This document shows positions 12,481-24,057 of a DNA stretch of 64,000 nucleotides, in pieces. The DNA is from Sequoia sempervirens. Lineage: Eukaryota; Streptophyta; Pinopsida; Cupressales; Cupressaceae. The stretch lies in contig VDFB02275585.1 in NCBI GenBank assembly GCA_007258455.2, forward strand, positions 1-64,000. Reading direction: 5' to 3'. Within the stretch, counting starts at the first letter, position 1; each line of letters opens with the position of its first letter. The notes beneath the pieces were generated by a model. It had not been told where the DNA came from, searched no databases, and was given only the letters and a program-made list of their open reading frames with translations. A program made the position numbers and the translations under genes.

Positions 12481-13310
12481 ATTTAAATATTTTAAAGTGT
12501 GTTATAAGAAAAGCTAAACCTTAATGACATATTATTTGTCACTAATTTCTTTCTATACTATCTCTTGTAGTTCCAAAGTTTAGAATATAACACTCTATAA
12601 CGGTTTTTTATATCCTTAATAATAATTTATAGATTTAGAAACTATAAATTATAGTAAAAATAGAGATTCATTTTAAATTTTGATCATCTATTACTTAGGA
12701 ACAATTCATTCTTCCAAGGGAGACTAAAAAAATACCAAGTTAAACATAAGCTAGTTATAAAAGCTTAACACTCAAATTGTTAAAAATGTGCTAAAAATAC
12801 TTCCTTAAGAGATTATATTTTATATATGAGACAAATCACATTTTCATGTAGATCCTTAAACATCCATTACTAATCCATAATATTCCATATTCTAGATTAA
12901 ATGTTGTTACATCTATTGTAATCAATTACTAATGAATCACAACAACAATGCATCAAATGTGATCTTAGAGACATGTAGATTCCCTAAAATAATTTGCTAG
13001 TAAATGGAGAATAATATGTAAACAACCTTTATCATATATTGATTTTAAAAAAAGTTTACAAACAATGGATTTAAACATAAGACTTCATAATTTCTTTTAT
13101 AACATTTAACTCCTTAAAACCTCTTTTCTAGACTAAAATTCATAGCATTTCCTAAGATAGGAAAAGATAATATAAACAAGGAAGATGACTTATAATTACA
13201 ATAATGGGATAATGTTCATCTCATATATATAATTTACTTTTTCCCAACTTGCATTACATTTACAAATAATTATCATTTATGTTATAAAAAGCTACAACAA
13301 CCAAAAAATA
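12481..13310. other. AT-rich intergenic DNA
   Basis: No coding frame, RNA gene or structured repeat was recognised between the plastid insertion and the second 5S-related repeat. Confidence 0.5.
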
Positions 13311-13520
13311 GTGATATGCTATCAAAATTCAACCGTGTAGTTTTATGAGTCAAACTCATTGACTCATGTTTCATGAGTAGTGGTTCACAAGAACCCATCT
13401 CTCATGATAATGAATGGTCCACTTAGCACTCATTGCATCTAGGTGATGCTATAGAGGTGAAGCACTAGGCCTTCCTGGGAGGTCACCCATCCCAGTACTA
13501 CTCCAACTCAAGCACACTTA
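13311..13520 (-). repeat. 5S-rRNA-related dispersed repeat, copy 2
   Basis: This is the best-preserved copy. On the minus strand, from 13520, it carries TTAAGTGTGCTTGAG (box A-like) and GGATGGGTGACCTCC (box C, close to the 5S consensus), continuing to a 5S-like 3' end near 13455. The ~145-bp body then has two inverted repeats. One is ATGAGTCAA/TTTGACTCAT around 13347-13369. The other is a longer imperfect stem with GGTTC/GAACC at its tip. A T-run on the minus strand at 13303-13308 follows the body. The internal pol III control elements of 5S RNA look largely intact, so pol III transcription is conceivable. Confidence 0.8.
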
Positions 13521-14821
13521 ATGATGTAGATCAGGGTGGAGGTTTTCAAATCAATCACAATTCAACCAACTTCTCAATTTAGAAACCCTAACTTGTTTTC
13601 TTATTCACAATTCCTTCAATCTTGCTTGTAGCATTCCAAACCGTGATTTTTTGACATATATTTTAGAGAAGGCCTCAAATGCATGAATTGAATACCATTT
13701 AGAATACCCTTTATGCTCTTCTTGAGCATATCAAATTTTTGCATAGACTTTTTTTGTAACATCACCTTATAAAATTGACTGCTGCGCTGCCCTTAAGCCC
13801 AATTAGCCTTGTCTTACAAAGCAACTTCAAGGTAAACCTTCTCTCAATCAAAAAATCCTATTCCAAGACTTTAACCAAGTCACATGGGGTCTGAAACAAC
13901 TTTTTCCAATTGGAACATCCACAAATTCACCAAACTTCAAAACCCTACTCCTAAGCCTAATACATTGAGATATTAGGCTAGGGCTTGATCAAACACTGCC
14001 CTACCTCCATCCCATGCATCTACAAACCTAATAAAATTGAAGAACATCCTAACTAAAGCCATTCCACTTATTTGCAAAGGTTTTCACCAATAGAATGGTT
14101 CAATATTCCATTTTTTTGTTCAAACCCTCTTGACTTAGGGTTTTCAAACCATTTTCAGTAAATTGCCTCTAGAATCCTTCAAAATTTATGAAATCAATTC
14201 AAATCAAAACCAAAATAGATTTAGTTCATGCCACCATCGAATTCAATTCACTTTAGTTCATAATCACACAATACGAAACCGTATAAAGTGTTGTAGCAGC
14301 AAAATTGCAAAAAATAGAGAACTTTTTTATTGTTTGATCACAAAATTGTCTCCAAAACCTTGCCTCAACTTTTGCAAGGACTATTTAAACATTAACCACC
14401 AAAACTCAACGGTTCCAATCACCTTTTGAATCAAATGACCGTTCAACTTCCAAAAACAACAAAAAGTGCAAAGTTGTTGATGCAACATTTGCAACATCTG
14501 CAAAATATGACAACTTAATGTAAAACTAACCCCATGAGACTAAAAACACTTAAAACATGTCAACCTAGTCTAAATAGACCTTATTACATCAAATATGACT
14601 CAAAACATCAAAAAACCCAACATTGAACCATATTTACGAAATGAAGCTAGGTGCCCTTGCACCACTCAACCATGGAGTTTTCCCCAAGGTTAATCCCGCT
14701 TAGCTTGCAACCTCATTTGCAAAACCTTCAACAAGTGTTGTTCCTTACGAACCATTCATTATAGAGCACCTTTAGCTCATCAATTGATATTGTTGGAGGT
14801 TTTTCCACAACATGTCAAATT
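13521..14821. other. DNA between two 5S-related repeats
   Basis: The 1.3-kb interval has no recognisable protein motif and I found no tRNA-complementary primer site at either edge. It could be the interior of an unusual element with the two 5S-related copies as terminal repeats, but nothing in it supports this. Confidence 0.4.
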
Positions 14822-15012
14822 GTGATATTGCTATCTAGATTCAACTGTGTAGTTTTATGAGTCAAACTCATTGACTCATGTTTCATGAGTAGTGGTTCAC
14901 AAGAACCCATCTCTCATGATAATGAATGGTCCACTTAGCACTCATTGAATCTAGGTGATGCTCACAGAGGTGAAGCACTAGGCCTTCCTGGGAGATCACC
15001 CATCCCAGTGCT
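14822..15012 (-). repeat. 5S-rRNA-related dispersed repeat, copy 3 (truncated)
   Basis: Over 14822-15011 the copy is nearly identical to the one at 13311 in the same orientation. It breaks off inside the 5S part just after CCATCCCAG (plus strand) and continues into unrelated sequence. It lacks the box A side, so it is probably not transcribed from its own promoter. Confidence 0.8.
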
Positions 15013-15949
15013 AAAATTATGATTCCAAAACTGTGCATATTCCTTCCTTGAGCTCTCCCTTTTATCATTTTAGTTTTCTCATGCAAATAAAATTCAACTC
15101 CAGTCTTCTAATCTTAGAACTGGTCTTTCAAATGCATGATTTCTCATGACAATTATAATTTGCATTTTAAACTAATGTTATTTAATTTCTTTAATAAAAC
15201 TTATTTTTAATTAATGCTATTTTATTTTTAATAATAATTCATGTAGATAATTTTAAAATTATTTTTATTTAATTTTAATCTGAAACTAAAAATTATTTCA
15301 TTTCCTTCTTTAATAATAATTATACATATATATTAATAATAATATATTTTTTATATTATTTAATATATATAAATATAATTATTCAATTTATTAGTTTCAA
15401 ACATTTGAAAGTAAAATATTTTATTTATCCAACCAATTAATTTAATTTTTCGAAAGCAAAATAACCATAAGACTACTTTTATTTTCCCAATTAATTTTAT
15501 TTACATAAATATAATAACCATAAACATAGTCATTAATTAAATCATAGTGCATAAATGACGTATTTAGATAACACAACACAATCATAATCATACAATGTAG
15601 GATGGATGCAACTACGTGAGTGTGTGTGTGTGTGTGCATTAGGTTTCCATCATGCTAATCATTACCAAGTGACTAAGATACTTCTACCTCATTCCATGTT
15701 CCCTCCTTGAACATGTTCCTACACTCATTCACACTCAAATTTACGTCAATAGTTAGTCCATAAAAATGTAACCGAAACATGTGCACATAACATCTCATCC
15801 CCATTTAAATCTCAATTTCATGCATTAAAAATAACTTCTAATTTATAACACATTTATTCATGATCAAACAATCACAAGATAATCAACCAATAGTCTCAAC
15901 CAGTTCCATTTATTTATCAATTAAGTTTATGCAAGAAAAATGAGATGTG
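15013..15949. other. AT-rich intergenic DNA with a TG microsatellite
   Basis: No gene is recognised. A perfect (TG)8 lies at 15621-15636. The block from 15180 to 15400 is extremely A/T-rich. Confidence 0.5.
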
Positions 15950-16760
15950 GCATCTCATATGGTTGTCCCACAAGTACATCAAGCAAGCCAAGACTCATAA
16001 ACCCATAACAAGTTTCAAACGGATTTTTTTTTATAAAAGTGTACTTCCCACTTGTAGGAATGTCATATTTATCCTATGCTCTCATCCCACATTTTTGGAT
16101 GCTTCATATTCTACCCAAAAAGTAACTTTGCACCAAAGTCTTATTGACGACTTTAGCTTTTCCATATATTTGTGGGTGGAAAGTAGTATTTTTCTTCAAT
16201 CAAATATCTAATGTATCCCATAATATGCACCAAAACTTACTAGGAAACCTCAAATCCCAATCCAAAATTACGTTTTAAGGAAAACTAAAGTGAACCCAAA
16301 TATTTTAGCTACATCCTTACTTGTCAAGGTCTTGTTACAAGGGATAAAAAACACATTTTACTAAATCTATCAACCATAGAAAATAATAAACATGCCCTTT
16401 CCATGTCATCTGTAGCCAACCTAAAAAATTCATCAAAATACTCTCCCATGAACATGATGGAACTAGATGTGGCTAATACAATCCTTAGTTATTAGGCTTG
16501 CTTACACTACATAACTTACAACTATGAACAATTTTTACAACATATTTTTTCATATAAATCAAACAAATATACAACTACATATTTGAAATTATTTTTGAAA
16601 TCCTACAATTATTAACTATCATAGAAGTATGCTCTTCTCTTAAAAATGCCAAACAATTATCTTTGGTATACATAACAAGAACTACACTTGAAAACTAGGC
16701 CATCCTTTAAACAAAAGTTAGTTCTTTGGCTACAATTCATCACGTTTACCTTCTTTTAAC
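15950..16760 (-). pseudogene. Decayed Ty3/gypsy integrase fragment
   Basis: Minus-strand translation in shifting frames gives pieces of a gypsy integrase core. MVDRFSKM near 16370 matches the VVDRFSKM segment that follows the first catalytic Asp. FHPQ followed by GKAKVVNKTLV near 16160 matches the HPQTDGQTEVVNR-type block holding the catalytic Glu, here replaced by Lys. FWCILWDTL between them fits the intervening segment. Many stops and frameshifts are present, and no LTR was found nearby. This is an old, strongly eroded fragment. Its edges are approximate. Confidence 0.6.
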
Positions 16761-19700
16761 TATTGTTATAACATCCCAAAATCCTTTCCATGTGCATAAT
16801 AATCCACACAAATCTCTTTTCCAAATCGCTTCAGCGGTCAATTTAGATTGCACCCGAATGCTCGATTAGTTAAATCTAGCAATCTGTTGAAACATGGAAT
16901 GATTCTCAGGCCTGTGGGTTGCCTAATTTCGAGAATCAATCTCCAGAGAGGGCTGGTTCCCCTAATGAAACCTCCTAAAACTAACCCACTCTGGCTGGGA
17001 AAGAGCATTGCCTCCCAAACTGAAATTTAAGGCTACTTAGAGGTAATTGCAATCAAATGATAATGACTTACCATGACTCACAACAAATTTCTTAAAACTC
17101 TAATCTGCACAACCAGATTCAATAATTTAATCACTTGAATGATTTAAACAGAGGCTTTGATCTAATGCAATATTGAGGGAAAACAAAGTTTTCACGACAA
17201 AATTTATTAACCAATTAATAAGCACAGTGCATAACCAGTGAACTTAAACTAAATTGCATACAGATATGTGAAAAAGACAGAAAAAATCAGAGGTTTCAGA
17301 ACTGAAACACAGTAATTCTTCGATCAAATTCTTCACAAAAACGATGCTCGAAATCTAGAAGACAAACTCTAAAGTACTGAAACTCAAAGGAATCTTCTGC
17401 AATTACACACTTTGAACCTGTAAAAAACACTGCTATATTAATCTGAAAGCTGAGTTACAAGATGATCTTCTTTGCTGAAGGCAAAGGTAGAAAACAAGAA
17501 CTAGATTGAAAAACAGTTAAGTTTTTCAATATATACAAAAAACCTTTCCAAAAGGCATGCAAAAAGAACTGAAAGTCCAACTCCAAGAAAGGGTGATAAT
17601 TCCAAAGCCAAATCCGAGCAGAAGAAAATATCTCTGAAAAGGAGGCCCAAAACCATGCAAAAATAAGTCCAATCAAGCTCAAACTCACTGCCAAGTCATA
17701 ACTGATACATGCACTATTCCAACTGAACTGCAACTCCCTGAAAAAGTGGCTTAAAGCATGCAAAACTGCCTCGTTTTTACCAATCCGCCTATGCAACTCT
17801 AAAGTCCACCTCAAAATATTCAATCTTCAGTTTAAGCAAACAATTATAACTTAGCTTTATATAACATTTATTTATTTGCATTTTAAAATACTAAATTAAT
17901 TAAATGATTTATAAAATATCATTTAATTAATTAGCTACAAGATTTAATGCAAATAAACAAATGAAAATAATTTCTTTTGCAAAAATTGAATTTTCTCTTA
18001 AAGCTTCATACACTTCACTCAGCATATATTAAAGATATGCATTGTTTTATAAACATTATTGAAGATCACCATATTTTTGGTAATGATTAAATGTTTTACC
18101 AAAATATTCAGCACAAAAATTCCATCATTGATAAGGCCGACCACTTGTTAGGTGAGTTGACTTCAAAAACGTGACCATGGAGACAATTAAAAACAAAATG
18201 ATTTATTGAAAATCATTTGCAAAAATATCAAAAAGAATTTAGGGCGAATGAATAAGGTAAAACATGAACCCTAAAATCATTATGTCTCTTGACTTTTGAG
18301 AAGCTTCTGGAGGAAGTCGGCCGCCACTGCTCAAACCCTAGCCACGAACTTGCTTTTCTGGTATTTCTACCATTGATGAACTTCGAATCTGGTCGTTTTT
18401 GGGCCGAACCTGCAATATATAACGTTTTTTCTAAAAAACGTGGAGAGAATGGGGCGCGATTTACTGTTCTAAATTATGTTCTTTCATTTTTCTAAGCTTT
18501 TCCTGCAAATTTGGGCGCGAATCTTCATTTTCTTGGCCGTTTTTAGAGAATGACGTTTTTAAAAAAATGTTGGAAGGCACATGAGGCACGATTTTCCCTG
18601 ATCTAAGTGATGTATTTTCATTTTTTTGTGTCTTGCTGCAAATTTTGGACGAATTTGCTTCTTTTCCTGGCCGCCATGATCATTTTTTAGCTTCAAACTT
18701 GCTGGAGACTCTTCTAAATTCGAAAAAATGAAGATCTTAACAGGTATTGATACTTTTATGCGAATTTCTGAAAGTCTGGTTATTTCTTGAAGCCACCATT
18801 GAATATCCTTGAAGTATTTTGACAAACAAAGAACAATCTTTGCTTTAAAAATTTGAATCTGTGTCTTTGTTCTTTTGAATCTGCAAAAATCTTCACTCTT
18901 AAGCTGGTACATGAAGATTTCCTTTTGATTTCTGCAAAAACATTTCATTTTGAAGCTATAACAGATAAAATATTTCATTTTATCATGAAAATACAGCCGC
19001 GTTTTTCAAATCTGGGCATTTTCCTTTCATAGAAATCTGATTTCTGTTTTAAATCTGCAAACACTTCACTTTCACGTTGCGCCATGAACATCTTCTTGAG
19101 ATCTTTGCAAAAATATTTCATTTTTGAAGCTACAACAGATAAAATATTTCATTTTTCTGTAGATGTAAATCTGGGTATTTTATAAATTTCATAGAGATCT
19201 AATTTTTGTTCATAAACAGCAAGCTTTTATCTGATTTGTTAACCCCTTCAGTTGTTCTACTGAGTGTGATTCTTTCTCATTGTATTTAAATTTCATGGGC
19301 TGCATTTTCTGATTTAATGGCATGATGGATTCAAAAATCTGAAGCTTTTATCCATGAAAACAAAAATTTGTTTTGTGCCTTTGTGACTTTCATGAATAAG
19401 CATACCTTGTGAGCTTAAGATGTCATGCTATCACTCCATTGTATTAATGAAAGAAGCTTTCAAATGATTAACATTGCTGATGTACCAAACAGAAAAAATA
19501 AATGCATTCATCCAGACAGTTATACATAAGAATTAATGCTGATATCCTTTCATTTGCACTTGTCTCATAACTGTCATGTTCATTTATACTAATCTACAAA
19601 CTATCCTTTTGTTTATTTTCCGGAAAAAGCTCCTTGATGACTGTCAATGTCATGTTCCTTTTAGATATATGTTACTTACCGTTGAAGGATTTTGACAGCT

Positions 19701-21240
19701 CAAAACATTTAACTTTACCAGTTATATCAGCATTCTACTCATAACAGTTTTTAACACTTTGACTGCACTATGAGATCACTACCCATTATTAAAATTACAG
19801 AACTCTATTTTTTCTTTTTCACACTTTGCACGATCTTCACAAATTCTTGCTCAAAATTAAAAAACAATTATATTTGAACTCTTGCCATTGAAGACCTATG
19901 TGCATATGTTGAGAATGATTAAATATTCACACTCTCCTTGTTTCCAGTTTAGCTGGGTACTTCTGGAGCATTTTCCTTGCTTGCTATTAGCTACAAATGA
20001 TTACCATTATCAGAGAATTGTGTCACTTTCTGTCACTGGTCTTCTTTAAAAGTACTATGATGTTGTTCCACTGTAGCATTTTCCTGTGTTATGCTCAAAT
20101 CTGTACCTTTCAAAGTAATGACTTTGCCTTCACTTAATTATATTCTGAGTTGATGAACATGAAAGCTTTTGTTTTCTGCCTGTTGTCTCTTGAACTCGAA
20201 TGTATGACTACTACATACTTTTGAAGCTATGAATACTTCAAATGCATGAATACTCTGTCTCTCTTCAAATGTAAAGAGGCTCTTCATTTCATTAAAATGA
20301 ACGTAAAAATATGAAGCAGAGCTGAACAAAGCATTATCAAAATTGATGAGTTCTTCACACTATTCTTTTGAATTTCTCTGAAATAAGGCTGCTTATATGA
20401 TTATCCTTTAACTTCAGCAACTCTCTTAATGACTATTTTAACAATGTTAACGAAAACTCGTATGTAACTTGAGAGTGTATCCTTTTGATATGCCGGGCTC
20501 AACCCTTGTGGGAGCCCGTTTTACTCCACATATCTGATGAAATGAACTCGAACATGATAAACCTGTTCCTGCACATTGAAACAAACATGTCAGCAAAATA
20601 TAAGAAGCTGAAAGCTTCCATTGAATTATGTCTTTCCTCTCGATCTTTTGCAATTATCTGATGAATGCTTGGTTTAATGCAAATTACATTCCTGTCTGTA
20701 GCATAGGCGTAAGGCAGAAAGTAATTCACCATTGCTTAGAGTATAACTCTAATACCATTTCCTTAACGATTTTGCAGGTACACAGAGTGATGAAGCGAGG
20801 CTGCAGCTGCTTGGATGCACGACGACTAGAAGCACCAATGAAAGTGATTCATCATTACAGGCAATGATGAATTGCTTCTCTTTTTTACGCTTATGTTATT
20901 TTCAGCAGTGTAGTCTGTCCATTTAAATTTTTGTATTCATCTCTTGATTGTCAGAAACAAACTCAGTTACTCTCACGGCTTGTGCGAGATTCAACATTTC
21001 ACAAAATGAATAAAAGTATCATTATGCAAATTTTCTTAATTTTCTGTTTTAAACATTTGCACAATAAACTTATGACACATATGTAAGATGATCTCAATGA
21101 TGATCAATGAACACTCAATCAGCAAAATATGAAAATTTCCTGTACCTATAAATGATGAACTTCATTCAGCTCTACCTGTTTGAGCTTGGAGTGAAAAATA
21201 GGTAACGGGACTACCCTCCAATATCTAGTCTATACTCACC
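16761..21240. other. Unassigned DNA upstream of the first gypsy pol
   Basis: The longest frame is a 122-codon minus-strand ORF ending at 17455, rich in Phe and Trp with no motif, and probably spurious. A perfect inverted repeat with 9-bp arms (ACGTTTTTT) lies at 18422-18441. Another with 7-bp arms (CGGGCTC/GAGCCCG) lies at 20494-20518. A 174-bp duplication is listed separately. No copy of the 24038 LTR-like start was found here, so the 5' end of the following element is missing. Confidence 0.45.
18877..19222. repeat. ~174-bp tandem duplication, two diverged copies
   Basis: Copy 1 begins near 18877 and copy 2 near 19051. Both contain GAAGCTA, then ACAGATAAAATATTTCATTTT, then AAATCTGGG and a CATAGA-ATCT word in the same order. 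Small indels separate them. Confidence 0.75.
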
Positions 21241-24057
21241 AAGAAGAGTAAGGTGTTTGCTGATCTGCCTCCTGGGCCGCCTCCTGAAAGGGGAGATAAG
21301 CATGTCATTGAACTCAAGGAAGGGGCCAAGCCAGTCATCACTACTCCATATCGGTATCCTAAGAAGCAGAAGGACGAGATCGAGAAAAACATAAAAGAAC
21401 TCTTGGAGATGGGCTTCATTCGTCCAAGCAAGAGTCCCTTTGCTTCAGCAGTAGTTCTTGTGAAGAAGAAGGATGGCACCATCTGCATGTGTGTGGATTA
21501 TCGTGCCTTGAATCAAATTACAATAAAAAATCGGTACCCCATTCCTCAGATAGATGAGCTCATTGTCGAGCTACATGGTGCCAAGTTCTTTTCAAAGATT
21601 GATTTGAGGTCGGGCTACTATCAAATTCATATGAGAGGGTAATATGTTGAGAAGATGACATTCAAATGCCACTATGGTCATTTCGAGTTTCTAGACATGC
21701 CTTTTGGGTTGACTAATGCTCTAGCCACCTTCCAGTCTTGTATGAATAGAGTTTTTCAGAAACAGTTGAGGAAGTTTGTGTTGATTTTCTTTGATGATAT
21801 TTTCATCTTCAACAAGATGTGGGAAGAACATCTCAAGCACTTGGAGGAAGTGCTTAGCATCCTAGAGTCAGAAAGTTTGTTTTCCAAGGAGTCCAAATGT
21901 GAATTTGGAATGGAGTTGCTCTACCTTGGTCACATAATTAGTGCTGATGGGGTAAAGGTTGATCCTGAAAAGATCAAGGCGATAGTTGATTGGCCACCTC
22001 CAGAAAACTTGACTCATTTGAACGGGTTTTTGTGTCTTTGTGGATTTTATAGAAGATTTGTGAAGGGCTACTCTCAAAGTGTTGCTCCTCTTACTGATCT
22101 TATTAAAAAGGGGGCTTTCATTTGGTCAGAAAAGGCTCAAAGTGTGTTTGATAAGTTCAAGAAAATCATGAGTTCTTGTCCAGTGTCGGCCATACCGGAT
22201 TTTTCCAAGCCTTTCGAGTTACAATTTGATGCATCCAGAGAAGGTTTTGGGGCTGTTTTGATGCAAGATAAGCATCCCATTGTGTTTGAAAGTAGAAAAC
22301 TAAGGGGTGTTGAAAGGACCTACTCCATCTATGACAAGGAAATGCTTGCAATCATGCATGCATTAGCTAAGTTCAGACAATATCTGGTGGGGAGAAAATT
22401 TGTGGTCAAGACTGATCACAATAGTCTCAAGCATTTCATGCATCAGAAGGATTTGAATGATAGACAACAGAAGTGGGTGAGTAAGCTTCAAGCTTACGAT
22501 TTCGACATTGAGTATGTCAAAGGGAAAAATAATGTTGTGGCAGATGCTCTATCTAGGAGGCCTCATTTGAGCTCATTGTGTGAGCTTACTGCTGATTGGA
22601 AGGAGATGTTGCTTGTTGATTATGCCAAAAATTAGTTTGCAACCAACATCATTGAAGGTACTTTCCATGATGAAAGGTACAAAGTGGTTGATGGTTTGAT
22701 ACATTACAAGGGAAGGATCTTTTTGGTGACCGATTCTAAGCTCAAAAAGAAGATTTTGATGACTTTTCATGACATCCCACTTGTTGGTCATCAAGGCTAC
22801 TTTAAAACATATAGGTAGATTTGGGAGAGGTTTTCTTGGAAGGGGTTGAAAGAGGAAGTCCAATGCTACATCAAAGAGTGTTTGACTTGTCAGATGAACA
22901 AAAATGAGCATTCTCTTCCAGCTGGTCTGCTGCAACCTCTTCCCATTCCCAACCAAAAATGGGAAAGCATATCAATGGACTTCATCACAGGGTTGCCAAA
23001 GGTTCAAGGAAAAGACTGTATCTATGTTGTAGTGGATAGATTAACGAAGTTTGCTCACTTTTTTTCCATCACTAGCACATTTTCAGCAGCTCAAGTTGCA
23101 GATTTTTTTTTCCATGAAGTGTTTAGATTGCATGGGTTGCCAAAAAACATTATGAGTGATAGGGACAACAATTTCCTAAGCATCTTTTGGAAAGAAGTTT
23201 TCAGGATGAGTGGTACAGTGCTTACTCCAAGCACTAGCTATCACCCTCAAACTAATGGTCAAACAGAGATAGTGAACAAATGGTTGGAGGGATATCTTAG
23301 AAATTATGTCTCAGAGCAGCAAAGGGCATGGGTGAAATGGCTTCACATTGGGGAGTATTGCTACAATTCATCCTTCCACATGTCAATAAGGATGTCTCCA
23401 TTCATGGCTCTCTATGGTTATGAGGCTCCTAGCTTTGCTGATTTGGTGTTTGGTGATAGCAAAGCCCCTCAAGCCAAGGATTGGTTGCAGCAAAGTCAAG
23501 ATATTTTGAAGTCCTTGAAGAAAAAAATTCAAATAGCACAAAATCAGCAGAAGATGTACGCTGATCAGGAGCGTGTTGAGCATTCATTTGAGGTTGGTGA
23601 TATGGTTTATCTTCGACTTCAACCTTACAGACAGTCTACACTCAAGAAGAGTGGAGTTGAGAAGCTCAAACCTCGCTTCTATGGGCTGTTCAAAGTCATC
23701 AGAAAGGTTGGAGCAGTGGCTTATGAGTTGGAACTACCATCAAGTAGTAAGGTTCACAATGTCTTCCATGTGTCTGGCCTCAAGAAGGCACTTGGACACA
23801 ATGTTGTTGCTTCATCATAGTTACCTCCCTTGGATGAAGAAGAACAGTTGACCTTGATTCCAGAAGAGATTATTAATTCTAGAGAGTGTTATTTGAGGAG
23901 AAGGACAATCAAAGAATACTTGGTGAAGTGGAAGAACTTACCTTTGGAGGATGCTACTTGAGAGAATGAGGAGATTCTACAACATCCAGACTTGCGATTG
24001 CTTAAGGACAAGCAATCTTGGGGAGGGCGGACTATAATGTCCCCTTCTCAAATGTGA
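21241..24057 (+). pseudogene. 5'-truncated Ty3/gypsy chromovirus pol (RT, RNase H, integrase, chromodomain)
   Basis: One frame runs the whole length with no frameshift, broken only by stops at 21640, 22633, 22816, 23818 and 23959. Order of parts: reverse transcriptase from 21241, with the active site as FFDD (21787-21798, first Tyr changed to Phe). RNase H follows (FDAS near 22230, KTDHNSLKHF near 22410, VADALSRR near 22540). The integrase has a His/Cys zinc region (CLTC near 22880) and all three catalytic acids (MDFITG, SDRDNNF, HPQTNGQTEIV). A C-terminal G-P-F/Y-like segment and a chromodomain (LVKWKNLPLEDAT) close the frame. The chromodomain places it among chromoviruses, which use it to target chromatin. 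Gag and protease are missing, and the 5' break falls just before the RT. The element cannot move on its own. Confidence 0.93.

Noticed and set aside
13311..15012. A complete Cassandra element with the two 5S copies as LTRs
   Set aside because: The 1.3-kb interior is too long for a TRIM, no primer-binding site was found next to either copy, and copy 3 is truncated inside the 5S part.
17455..17823. 122-codon minus-strand ORF
   Set aside because: Phe/Trp/Leu-rich with no motif, no conserved context, and in a region of poly-purine words on plus that produce such frames by chance.
20494..20518. tRNA-derived SINE promoter or terminator hairpin
   Set aside because: A perfect 7-bp stem exists, but no box A lies at the right distance, the box B-like word lacks a key C, and no tail or target duplication was seen.
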